64,000 bases of DNA. Source: Trichomonas vaginalis G3. Lineage: Eukaryota; Parabasalia; Trichomonadida; Trichomonadidae. Each line of letters opens with the position of its first letter. The stretch's first letter is position 1. The stretch lies in assembly GCF_026262505.1 (NCBI RefSeq), contig NC_067207.1:7904082-7968081 (forward strand), written 5' to 3'. Both the position numbers and the translations under genes were made by a program. Shown here one piece after another: positions 6,994 to 16,027 of the stretch. Under the pieces are notes generated by a model. It was not told where the DNA came from, did not search any database, and saw nothing but the letters and a program-made list of their open reading frames with translations.

Positions 6994-8760
6994 TTACACA
7001 TTAACACCGGAGCCGGAATCATCTTGGATATCAGATGATGATTTATCTTTAGATGGTTTCCTGCAGAAAACGAAGTAGATGATGAGAATAATAAGGATAA
7101 CAGCAAGAAGAACGCCAATAACAATACCAGCCTTCTGTCCACCAGTAAGTCCACTATTTTCAGGTGTTGGAGTTGGCTTGGAATCATCAGGGCTTGGTGC
7201 AACGTATTGTTGTTTCTGAAGTGAAACCTCTGTTTCAATGATATTGGATTGAGCTTGATCTTTGGATCCAGCTAACCTAATTTGAAGTTTAACTTTCCCA
7301 TCTTCTTTGATATCTTCATACTTTGGAGCTGGAATGTTGAGTAGATATGTTTTGCCTTCGTCGGCATGTAATTTCTTAATTGCAGATGGGGTTTCTACTT
7401 CAGTTACATTGTCGTCTGGGAGATCTATCCATTTCTGATCTGCATAGAATCTATATTGGAAGTTTCCTGTCTTTGCCTCAAAGTGTTGTAATGTAACTTT
7501 AACTGGAATATATTCACCGGCCTTGAATGGTCCTGTATGATTTTCAGCAACAACAGTTGGCGCAGATAAATATGGAGACGTTCCAAGAGAATATGTAACA
7601 TTGCCGGTACCTAACTCGGATGTATGATTGGCGGCGAACTCAACAACAACAAGTAACTTTGTCTTATTATGATCCTCTGGAGCGTTAACTTTGAAAGTCC
7701 ATTCTGTCTTGTTGCTTGCTACGGCTGTTGCAGTGCTAACATTTTGTGATGTTTTGACGCTAGTGACAGAGGCGCTGGAAGCGTTGCTTTCTGTTGCAAA
7801 GAGATAATATGTCTTTGTAATTGTTAAGTTACTTTTGAGTATGATTTTGGCTGAGTATAAATTGCCTGAAATTACTTCGTTGCCATCGTTGTAAAGAACT
7901 CTATCGATAACTGGTGTGGAGAGTGTGTCAGAATATGTAACATTGCCGGTACCTAACTCGGATGTATGATTGGCGGCGAACTCAACAACAACAAGTAACT
8001 TTGTCTTATTATGATCCTCTGGAGCGTTAACTTTGAAAGTCCATTCTGTCTTGTTCGTGCTTGCTACGGCTGTTGCAGTGCTAACATTTTGTGATGTTTT
8101 GACGCTAGTGACAGAGGCGCTGGAAGCGTTGCTTTCTGTTGCAAAGAGATAATATGTCTTTGTAATTGTTAAGTTACTTTTGAGTATGATTTTGGCTGAG
8201 TATAAATTGCCTGAAATTACTTCGTTGCCATCGTTGTAAAGAACTCTATCGATAACTGGTGTGGAGAGTGTGTCAGAATATGTAACATTGCCGGTACCTA
8301 ACTCGGATGTATGATTGGCGGCGAACTCAACAACAACAAGTAACTTTGTCTTATTATGATCCTCTGGAGCGTTAACTTTGAAAGTCCATTCTACTTGTTC
8401 GTATTTATATCCAGTGAAGATAGAATAGAAGTTTGGAGATGGTGTATAGAACTTTATACCTCGAACTGAAAAATCTTCTAACTTTGACAATAAGATATCC
8501 CAAGCATCTAACATCTTCCTTCCAACTTGTACAACTTTTATTTTCTTAAGTTTCTGTCTACATTCTTGTTCAGACACTATTGTTGCTCTTGGTTTGTTAA
8601 AGACAACATCCCATTCTTTCATGACATAACATTCTGGGGCAGAGTCAACATAAATGACTAAACGTTTCAAATTCTCGACTGCTTTGTTATAGTCTCGAAA
8701 TGGACACATATTTCTGAATGCTTGGAAGTCATAAAAATCTGAAACATCTATTCTGTACAT
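6994..8760 (-). CDS. Chimeric protein: viral N-terminus fused in frame to glycosylation-rich surface repeats with TM anchor (588 residues)
   Basis: Intact copy of the fusion. Residues 1-122 are a Maverick-type ORF start (MYRIDVSDFYDFQAFRNM ...) whose last part (PNFYSIFTGYKYEQ) resembles the linker just before the helicase domain of D5/P4-type primase-helicases (N-x-F-x-G-[FY] pattern); that is a weak inference. From about residue 123 the sequence switches to EWTFKVNAPEDH repeats: two full 115-residue units and part of a third, each with about seven N-x-S/T sites. Then come a unique domain, a Pro/Ser/Thr stalk, a 22-residue hydrophobic segment (AGIVIGVLLAVILIILIIYF, about 544-565) and a 23-residue tail. 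There is no signal peptide because the original N-terminus is missing. It follows the 268-residue gene by 29 bp. Confidence 0.8.
   Translation of the reverse strand: MYRIDVSDFYDFQAFRNMCPFRDYNKAVENLKRLVIYVDSAPECYVMKEWDVVFNKPRATIVSEQECRQKLKKIKVVQVGRKMLDAWDILLSKLEDFSVRGIKFYTPSPNFYSIFTGYKYEQVEWTFKVNAPEDHNKTKLLVVVEFAANHTSELGTGNVTYSDTLSTPVIDRVLYNDGNEVISGNLYSAKIILKSNLTITKTYYLFATESNASSASVTSVKTSQNVSTATAVASTNKTEWTFKVNAPEDHNKTKLLVVVEFAANHTSELGTGNVTYSDTLSTPVIDRVLYNDGNEVISGNLYSAKIILKSNLTITKTYYLFATESNASSASVTSVKTSQNVSTATAVASNKTEWTFKVNAPEDHNKTKLLVVVEFAANHTSELGTGNVTYSLGTSPYLSAPTVVAENHTGPFKAGEYIPVKVTLQHFEAKTGNFQYRFYADQKWIDLPDDNVTEVETPSAIKKLHADEGKTYLLNIPAPKYEDIKEDGKVKLQIRLAGSKDQAQSNIIETEVSLQKQQYVAPSPDDSKPTPTPENSGLTGGQKAGIVIGVLLAVILIILIIYFVFCRKPSKDKSSSDIQDDSGSGVNV
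7588..8391 (-). repeat. Surface-protein tandem repeats, U1 (3 EWTF modules)
   Basis: Direct repeats of 345 bp (one is 342 bp, lacking one codon) inside the fusion gene, essentially identical to each other. The counterpart arrays are 23223-24719 (5 modules), 38351-38810 (2), 52642-53280 (at least 2, cut by the gap) and 60828-61950 (4). Confidence 0.9.
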
Positions 8761-8789
8761 TTTTTTATAAAAATAAAAAAAAATATTTT

Positions 8790-9596
8790 TTATTCTTGAG
8801 CTTGTTGTTCCATTTGTTCCATTTGTTGCATTTGTTGTTCTTGAGCTATTTGTTGTTGAAGTTGTTCTTGTAATACAATACTTTCACCAGTTGCATCTTC
8901 CAATTCGAAACTTTCTGCCGTCATTGACAAATACATAGGACATAAAAGTTTTACAGGAACAAAGTTTGCGTCAACTAAGGTTAAGTTTATGTTTGCTAAA
9001 GTGTTTGAGTTTACTAAAGCTGAAAACTCTGCATTCGAATGAACAATAGGCAAACCAGCAGAGAAAGTATTGTTTATACGCATAAGTATCTTTTGGTCAT
9101 AATAGTTTCTGTCGACATTCGAATAACACTTTGAACCTAAGTTTGAAACAATATATAAGATTGGTGTGCTTAAAGTCAATGGAACAGACATTCCTTGTAT
9201 GACACCTTTTCCTGTTATAGGAAACTGTTGGTAGTAAAAACCAGATATAAGTTTTGTATTATAACTCATATCGTTTATAGTAAACTCAGTCGGACATTCA
9301 AACATAATGAAACCTGCTCTAGTTGCAGCACATGTTACACCCGTCCTTAAAGTATTAAATAAGTCAACAAAACCTGTTGGTGGTATATCTGAGTAAGTAT
9401 CTTCAAAGGAGTATTTTTTACCATTCACAACAATAAAGTCTTCTGGTGTCAAAAGAGCAAAACAGGCTTTAGTCGTCATTGTGTTTAAGGTTAGTTTACA
9501 ATATCGTCCTTGAGGACTTTGTAAGTTTGTTGTTATAGAATTATATGACTCAGGGTTTTTAGTCGTAATAGTATAAACCATTATGTCTTCTGCCAT
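8790..9596 (-). CDS. Probable minor (penton-like) capsid protein, 268 residues
   Basis: Copy of the protein described at 37145-37951, intact. It encodes Glu at residue 100 (IMFECP), as do the copies in U2 and U4. It lies four bases after the 193-residue gene. Confidence 0.6.
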   Translation of the reverse strand: MAEDIMVYTITTKNPESYNSITTNLQSPQGRYCKLTLNTMTTKACFALLTPEDFIVVNGKKYSFEDTYSDIPPTGFVDLFNTLRTGVTCAATRAGFIMFECPTEFTINDMSYNTKLISGFYYQQFPITGKGVIQGMSVPLTLSTPILYIVSNLGSKCYSNVDRNYYDQKILMRINNTFSAGLPIVHSNAEFSALVNSNTLANINLTLVDANFVPVKLLCPMYLSMTAESFELEDATGESIVLQEQLQQQIAQEQQMQQMEQMEQQAQE

Positions 9597-9600
9597 TTAC

Positions 9601-10182
9601 TTAGCAAATAAATTTTAATGAAATGTTGTGGTCGTCAAATATTTTTATAACGTCTGGGAAACTATATTTTAAGTTCAACGTTTCACCTCCTTTCATAACG
9701 TATATCTTGTCAATGACATTATATGAAACACCACAGCAACTAATGTCGGGTTCTATTTCTTTGATGTTTATATCGTCTGCCTCTGTCAAAAGTTTCAATA
9801 GTTCTTTCAAAACTTCATGAGGTGCAATGACATATGAGTTCACTTTTACAGGGTTGTGTTCGACCAAGTTTAACATTATACTTAAAGCTTGACAAATCTT
9901 CTCCTGAGTTTTAAGTTTGTCTTTCAGTTGTTGGTAGTCGTTTCGAATATCTGCAACAGAACTTAAGTCTCTGCTAACTTCAGGATATGTTGGTTGTTCT
10001 TTTACAGGAACTATTGTTATACCATCTTCGTCTTCGTATGGTTTCCCCACTTCAACATCTCTGTCTTTGACATTGACAACAACACTTTGACTGTTTGTTT
10101 GAGTTGGTGAATTTAACTTCACATCTGCCACCGCCATTAAACCTTTTGAAACACTTACACTTCTATTTTTCGGAAATGACAT
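9601..10182 (-). CDS. Maverick-cassette protein of 193 residues
   Basis: Copy of the protein described at 36559-37140, intact. The start MSFPKNRS was chosen because the longer frame to 10347 runs antisense through the start of the 139-residue gene. Confidence 0.7.
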   Translation of the reverse strand: MSFPKNRSVSVSKGLMAVADVKLNSPTQTNSQSVVVNVKDRDVEVGKPYEDEDGITIVPVKEQPTYPEVSRDLSSVADIRNDYQQLKDKLKTQEKICQALSIMLNLVEHNPVKVNSYVIAPHEVLKELLKLLTEADDINIKEIEPDISCCGVSYNVIDKIYVMKGGETLNLKYSFPDVIKIFDDHNISLKFIC

Positions 10183-10200
10183 TTTACTTAGAATAAAAAG
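10183..10200. promoter_or_regulatory. 18-bp divergent promoter
   Basis: Only 18 bases separate the ATG codons of the 139-residue gene (+) and the 193-residue gene (-). In unit orientation it reads CTTTTTATTCTAAGTAAA; CTAAGTAAA also precedes the ATG of the 268-residue gene. Confidence 0.5.
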
Positions 10201-10620
10201 ATGGACGTATTCAGATATCTCTTCGAATTGAAGCAAAACAAAGTTTACACACACAAACAATACAAATACATTGACAGAATAGTTCTTTACACAAACAATG
10301 GAAAATGTTATAGAATAGCAGTCTTTGCTGAACCTAAATATTTTCATAAAGCAAAGAAAGTTGGTATAACTGAAATGGTGAAAGTTCTTGAAGCAGACAA
10401 AAATATAACTTCAAAACTTACAGATATTTCTAAAGGAAAGTTTATAATACAATATTATGTCAAAACTGGCGTACTGTCAATATTTGACGGAGAGAAGTCA
10501 GTTCAAGAACAACTTACTGACCTGCTGCCAAAATCTGCTCGATGGAAGCTGTCGTTATGCCAATCTGAGGAGCCCCAGCAGGTTTCATCGAACGAATTTT
10601 CAAAAGAGCATCTTCCGTGA
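10201..10620 (+). CDS. Antisense-oriented Maverick-cassette protein, 139 residues
   Basis: Copy of the protein described at 36121-36540, intact. Its last 107 bases overlap the 3' end of the capsid gene on the other strand. Confidence 0.6.
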   Translation: MDVFRYLFELKQNKVYTHKQYKYIDRIVLYTNNGKCYRIAVFAEPKYFHKAKKVGITEMVKVLEADKNITSKLTDISKGKFIIQYYVKTGVLSIFDGEKSVQEQLTDLLPKSARWKLSLCQSEEPQQVSSNEFSKEHLP

Positions 10621-12120
10621 AAAGTGCTATTGGTTTTGTAAACTTCTTTGCTTTCAATTCATCTGGACCGTCTCTGTCACCAGTATATTGTATTTGAACT
10701 GTACCAACAGTTGAAATACCACCCATAAAGTCTTCTGAGTCAGCAAATGGAATGCCAAGCCAAAAGTTTGAACGGTCTCCATTTGTATATTGAGTTTTTT
10801 GACCTCCTGTATGGGTCCATACTTTCACATATGGCATAATAGAACTTTGCATTTCAGGGTTAATGGTTGTTGTGAAGTTGTTGTTAAAGTTCATAGCATC
10901 TAATGTCAAGTTGTATGACCTCATATCCTCAACTGTAGAATATTCTTCTCTTGGATAATATTTGCCATCTATGTTTATATGATATTTAATACCAGGGTTG
11001 TAGAAACAAGAATAGTCATTTATAGTTCGTCTGAAAAGAACAAACATAGTATCTGCATGTTTCATTGCAGTTGTTAAGGCAATATCTGTTCTTGCACCTG
11101 GGTCAGCACTTTGGTTTCCAACTTCACCTGCAAAGTCTTTGACAGATATTTGGTGTATAGGGAACATAAGTGGAACTGCAATATATTTGGCAGCTAAAGC
11201 ATTTGAAATATCTGGGTCCAACATATAGACTGCAAGTCTGCTTTCTATTCTCTTGCATTCAAATTTTTCGCATGTGAACTTAACTGGGTCCCAAGCATCT
11301 CCAGCAGCATTGAAATAATAGTTTACTTCAGTGTTGAGGTTTGAGAAACCAAAGTCTAAGTCAACTTTGTCTTTCAAAATTCGGCGAATGACGTTTTATT
11401 TGTTCCCTTTACGTCTGTAAGAGTGAATGGGTCTTGTGTTGGTGCAATGACTAAGTTATTTTTGCTTGGAGTAAGTTCGATAGAAATTTTTCCTGCCCAG
11501 TTTGGCAAGTATCTTAAAAACCTGAAGATGAGGAAAGATGACAAAGGAACTCTAAGTTTCAGTTTTACTTTAGTGGCAGCAGTTCCATCTGAACCAGAAA
11601 GGTTAACATAAACTCCTGGAACGTTAGGGTCAAGTCTTCTTATTTTCTCAATAGTTGCATACTGGTCTGTTTGTTCTCTAGCTTGTGGTTGTACTGAGTT
11701 TCTTAAAGCGAACCATTCATAGTTTGCCCATGTTACTGTTTGAACTAAGTCAGAGTTAGAATATATCTTATATCCCATGAAAACTTCTGGAGCATATTGG
11801 TATCCGACATAGAAAATTCCATTGCAACCTTTCTTTTCAGACAACTTGGCAGAAGGTTTTATTTCAATGTCTTGTTCCACGTATAAGAAAGAGTTGTCAA
11901 TAGAAATAATATGAAACCTGTCGCAAGCAATATCTACTGTTGTTGAAGAACCTTCTCCAAACTCACCTACGTTTCCATAAGAAACAGCAGTTGTATATTC
12001 GTAAGTTCCAGGAACTATTTCTGACCTTCTAATGGCATTGTCGCATTCGTTATACCATTCGGAAACATTTCCATTCATGGCATCCAAAACTGTTGGCGTT
12101 ATATTCTGAGCGGCGTACAT
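10514..12120 (-). pseudogene. Probable major capsid protein gene, one-base frameshift (U1)
   Basis: Same gene as 34620-36227 but one base shorter: a G is missing near 11375, splitting it into frames 11374-12120 and 10514-11377. All other positions look intact, so this may be a consensus error rather than a real mutation. Confidence 0.75.
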
Positions 12121-12152
12121 TTCATATGGGTAAAAATATAGAATAGTTGGAT

Positions 12153-12412
12153 TTATATGTCATAATAGAACCCACTCGGACCAAGCTTTACTTTCTTCCT
12201 GACTGAGTTTTTAACTCTTCTTTTTCCTTCATTGCCACTACTTTCACTAGATGAAGTTACTTCTTCACTACTTTCACTTTGTTCTACTCTTCTCTTCTTC
12301 TTTGGTGTCGCTTTTGGTAACTTGCCCTCTGCTTCAAGTTGTTGCATCTTTGCCTCATGTTCACCTAGTATGTTGTAAATTTCCCATGTCCTTTTTGCCT
12401 TTGGGCTCTGGT
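12153..12412 (-). CDS. Large Maverick structural protein, C-terminal 86 codons (cut by gap)
   Basis: C-terminus of the 1143-residue protein, including the PKKKRRV basic cluster, the Ser/Glu-rich stretch, KRRVKNSVRKKVKL and the end GPSGFYYDI. The N gap removes the rest; the gene-start copy at 1-953 belongs to the next unit. Confidence 0.85.
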
Positions 12413-12512
12413 NNNNNNNNNNNNNNNNNNNNNNNNNNNNNNNNNNNNNNNNNNNNNNNNNNNNNNNNNNNNNNNNNNNNNNNNNNNNNNNNNNNNNNNN
12501 NNNNNNNNNNNN
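12413..12512. other. Assembly gap of 100 N
   Basis: Exactly 100 N. Unit orientation flips across it: minus-oriented viral cassette to the left, plus-oriented to the right. Confidence 0.95.
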
Positions 12513-12616
12513 TTTTCCAAATTGCAGCTCCTTCAAAGATTTCTGAAGACTCAACGGTTAAAATTACAGTTTCTATCACAGATCCAGCTGGTCAAACTGC
12601 TACCTCTTTATATTAA
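12513..12616 (+). pseudogene. Ig-like surface gene tail, U2
   Basis: Same 36-residue tail as at 4366-4546, starting directly at the gap edge and ending TSLY-stop at 12614-12616. The mariner that precedes it in other units is not seen here because of the gap. Confidence 0.4.
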
Positions 12617-13036
12617 TATAATATTTATTTTGATATATTTTTTAGTTTAACTTTTTTTCTTTGATAAATATTTTATTTTATATTTTAAACCCTTTATTTT
12701 TTAATTAAATCATGTCTTGTAAATCAAATTACAACATGGCAAACTTTTGATTCGATATATATAGTTTACGTAACAAGTGATAGCTCCATTAGAAAGCTGA
12801 GTTTTGAAAATTACAATACATAGCATATCATTTCCAGACTTTCCCACTTTATTTTTTTTTATTTTTTTTTAAAATGTTTCGTAATTTCAGGATGCTTTTC
12901 CCCTTTAACTTTGTTAAATGCGTAATTTTTTTCTATCTGACAACTGGCTTGAAAGATCATTGAAAATGCGATATAAACAATTTCATTTTTTTTCGACTTT
13001 TTTTTATAAATAAAGAAAATAAATATACAAATAAAA

Positions 13037-15580
13037 TTATTTCTTAATTATTTTGTCATATTTGACAATTATATCCTGTCTCAAAGTATCCAAATCCGCA
13101 AACTGTGTTGCGTATCTCGAAGTGTCTTCGTCGTACGGCTTAATTACATCAGCCCTATCCAAGAACATCATCAAATGAAACGCGAGAGCTTTGTATTTTA
13201 TCTGCATCAAAATTGCCAAAGCAGGATGGAAATCTCTTATTGATATGAACAGCAACAAAGCGTTCATTGCATTTCCAGTATCCAAGAAGTGGTGGGCGGC
13301 TCTTCTCAACAAACTCTTCGACTCATTCGAAAACTCTTCCAATTTGCAGACTTCGACAGAATCTTCCCATCTTCCGTTGTCCTGAAGATATCTTGCGGCA
13401 GAAAGATTAGCGCCAGCTAAATGCATCAATATACAGCCTTCTATAAATCTGTGCTGTGCAAAAAGTGGAACAGCGGTTGTTATCAAAAATTCTGTCACGT
13501 TTTGTGGCAAAATTTTATCTTCGTAACCGAGAAGCAACGCCGAACAAATGCTTGCCACTATTGTGAACTCGCTTTTGTTGGAGAGACTCTTGAAAACTTC
13601 GACAGCTCCTCTTCTATCACCCATTCTGAACTTGAACAACAAGTTGAAAATGGCAGAAATCGGAGTATCTGCAGGAGAAAACAGAGAAGATTGAATCCTC
13701 AACGCGGAAACAACTTCTTCTTTCCCTCCAAACATGGAATGCCGTGCTTGCAACCTCGGACCTCCCAAACTACGTGAAACACACTTCCAAATAATGGAAT
13801 CAGTTGGAAATCCATGGTCATTAGCTATCTCAGCTATTTGAAGTGCTTCTGACCATGTTCCTGTAGTAGGATTCGTTAATAATTGCTCACCCATAAGCTC
13901 TAACCGTTGCTGGGCGGTTTTTAGCGGTTTTAAGAGGGCAGGTGAAGTGATTCTTTTTACAGATCTCCAGTCTCTTGCAATAACGAATTTCACGGCTTCG
14001 TCATTGAGCGGGGAGACGAGGACGAGTCCATTTCCTGTTACAGCGAATGAGGAAACAGAAAAAGGACAACTTTCCACTTTTTCAAGTGAAAAACCAAATT
14101 TTCCGTCTCTCGCGTGTACGTACAATCCGCTGGATGATCTCTCGAACTCTATCCTGTCTATGTCGATGAAAGGAGAGTATGTTTGCTTCGATGTACCGAA
14201 AGCAAAGTCGTAAAACATAATTACGCCGTCTGTGTCAGCAGTTATGATGCAATCGCCTTTCCAAGCAAGACAAGTTGTCCTGGAGTTCTCCCGTGAGTTA
14301 CGCAGCCTCAGAACAGGCATCTGTGCTATGCCGTTCTTGTATGTGTAGACTTGGATTTCTCCGGTAGATAATAATACGGCGAAATTGGGAGTATCGCCTT
14401 GGAAACATGTTGCTGGTATTCTGGATACTTGGACTGCAACAGCGGTGATGGATGTTTGAAGAGTCATCGGCTTTTGTTTGACATCATAAAAAATACCAAG
14501 GTCGTATTTGCCGTGGACGAAAACGCCGAGCTCCTCTGAACATATTAGGTCTGTGGCAGGGCCAAGGCGAGTGTGGATTGGAATAACTTGGCGCTTGGGA
14601 AGATTTATTGATCCACACTCGGTTTTTGAGTACCACAGAAGGACATCTTTGGTAAGGAACTTGATCTTTTCAATGGATGTGCTGGATGCAAGGTAGTTCT
14701 GTGTGTATTTCCCTTCTGAAACGTCTGCGAAAATTATCTTTCCGGTTGGAGTGCCGAAAGCAAGGATTCCGTCGTAGAAATCGTAACAGGTTGGTATCTG
14801 TGGTATAATTTGAGACTGCGCGATGACGTAAGGTATATCATCTTTTATGGCAAACATAACTAAGCCATTTGATGGAGAGAACGCGATGTATCGCTCGGGA
14901 AGTGCACGGTTACATGCAGCGGATAGTGGTAAATACTTCGATTTTAAGTCAAACAGCTCTCTTTTCAATTTTATTGTTCCTGATTTTGTAAAAATGTAGT
15001 CTTCGTTACAGATATAGATACTGAGTGACGAGTCTTGACCATAAACTGTAATTTCGTTGTCATTTGTTAAAGAAGGAAGCAGTTTATGGAAAGATGATTG
15101 GGATGATTCATCGATTACAAGATTTCGGCCAGATTTGGTCGCTATGTTAAACGTAAGTATTTTTCCTTCAAGCATAATTAATAAAATATTACTAATATGG
15201 GGATGATGTTGAATTTCTACGATTTTTTCTGATTTATCTAAAGTATGGGATTGAGATTGAGATGTTGGAGCCTGCTTGGCATTCTTTGACGTGATAATTG
15301 TAAAGGATGGACCATTAGAATATAGAATTGCAGTGAATATATCTGAACTATTAACAGCCATCCTTGTATATGTACCAGGAACATCTATCTTCCAAAGTAT
15401 TCGTGAGTTTTTCGCTTGATCTTCAGCTTCATACGGCCAAAAATCGATACTATAAATTGTATTTGGTTCTGCAAAGCCTAAAACGATTTTACGGGACCAT
15501 TGAAGCTCCGATACATACTGAGCTTCAGATACTTGACGAGTGATTCCGAGTGTAAGACCTGATTCACAATCCCATAACAA
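13037..15580 (-). CDS. WDR11: WDR11-like WD-repeat protein, U2
   Basis: Translates identically to the 847-residue frame at 1402-3945, with no frameshift. It is convergent with the Ig-like tail and divergent from the 1143-residue viral gene. Confidence 0.75.
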   Translation of the reverse strand: MLWDCESGLTLGITRQVSEAQYVSELQWSRKIVLGFAEPNTIYSIDFWPYEAEDQAKNSRILWKIDVPGTYTRMAVNSSDIFTAILYSNGPSFTIITSKNAKQAPTSQSQSHTLDKSEKIVEIQHHPHISNILLIMLEGKILTFNIATKSGRNLVIDESSQSSFHKLLPSLTNDNEITVYGQDSSLSIYICNEDYIFTKSGTIKLKRELFDLKSKYLPLSAACNRALPERYIAFSPSNGLVMFAIKDDIPYVIAQSQIIPQIPTCYDFYDGILAFGTPTGKIIFADVSEGKYTQNYLASSTSIEKIKFLTKDVLLWYSKTECGSINLPKRQVIPIHTRLGPATDLICSEELGVFVHGKYDLGIFYDVKQKPMTLQTSITAVAVQVSRIPATCFQGDTPNFAVLLSTGEIQVYTYKNGIAQMPVLRLRNSRENSRTTCLAWKGDCIITADTDGVIMFYDFAFGTSKQTYSPFIDIDRIEFERSSSGLYVHARDGKFGFSLEKVESCPFSVSSFAVTGNGLVLVSPLNDEAVKFVIARDWRSVKRITSPALLKPLKTAQQRLELMGEQLLTNPTTGTWSEALQIAEIANDHGFPTDSIIWKCVSRSLGGPRLQARHSMFGGKEEVVSALRIQSSLFSPADTPISAIFNLLFKFRMGDRRGAVEVFKSLSNKSEFTIVASICSALLLGYEDKILPQNVTEFLITTAVPLFAQHRFIEGCILMHLAGANLSAARYLQDNGRWEDSVEVCKLEEFSNESKSLLRRAAHHFLDTGNAMNALLLFISIRDFHPALAILMQIKYKALAFHLMMFLDRADVIKPYDEDTSRYATQFADLDTLRQDIIVKYDKIIKK

Positions 15581-15670
15581 AACTCTTCCGCAATCGTCTG
15601 AAATTGCAAGATAAGGTAGCTCATAGTGGAATTTAAGGCAAGTTATGTTAGAATTTAGAATTTCAATGGA

Positions 15671-15844
15671 TCATAAGAAAGAAATATCATTTTTAGTAGT
15701 TTTATAGAGATAAATTGTGCCTTTACCGGCTAATGCAAGTAGCCCACATGCTTCCCAGTCCATGCTCCCTGTGTTGAACACTTTACTAGGTGGACAAAGT
15801 GAAGCAAATCGTATCTTAGCTTTATTAAAAGGATTCGCTTGCAT
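15671..15844 (-). pseudogene. WDR11: WDR11-like N-terminal part ending at shared in-frame TGA, U2
   Basis: ATG at 15842-15844 and TGA at 15671-15673 (codon 58), in frame with the downstream 847-codon frame. Same sequence as the copy at 1138-1311. Confidence 0.65.
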
Positions 15845-15953
15845 TTTTTTTATAAATTGATATCGTCAAAAATTTTAATTCTACAATGTTTTAAATATAT
15901 TAATATTTAGTTGTACAGAATCAAATCACATCTACTTGAAAAAAAAAGGTAGT

Positions 15954-15986
15954 GGGGCTTCCAGGCGCGTTGCGCCCTCTAGCCCC
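15954..15986. promoter_or_regulatory. GC-rich nested hairpin, U2
   Basis: GGGGCT/AGCCCC outer arms with GGCGC/GCGCC inside, 42 bp before the viral start codon and next to a run of nine A. Confidence 0.5.
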
Positions 15987-16018
15987 GAAGATGTTTAGTA
16001 TAAAACCGCTTTTTAACT

Positions 16019-16024
16019 TCACTT
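16019..16024 (+). promoter_or_regulatory. Initiator-like TCACTT, U2
   Basis: TCACTT lies three bases before the ATG at 16028. Trichomonas vaginalis promoters use an initiator of the form TCA-pyrimidine-(T/A)-(T/A) close to the start codon; this site fits. The same site is at 31147-31152. Confidence 0.5.
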
Positions 16025-16027
16025 AAA

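Noticed and set aside
15940-15950. Poly-A run as the tail of a retroposed copy
   Set aside because: Only 9-10 A, with no target duplication or retroelement sequence beside it; homopolymers are common in this AT-rich genome.
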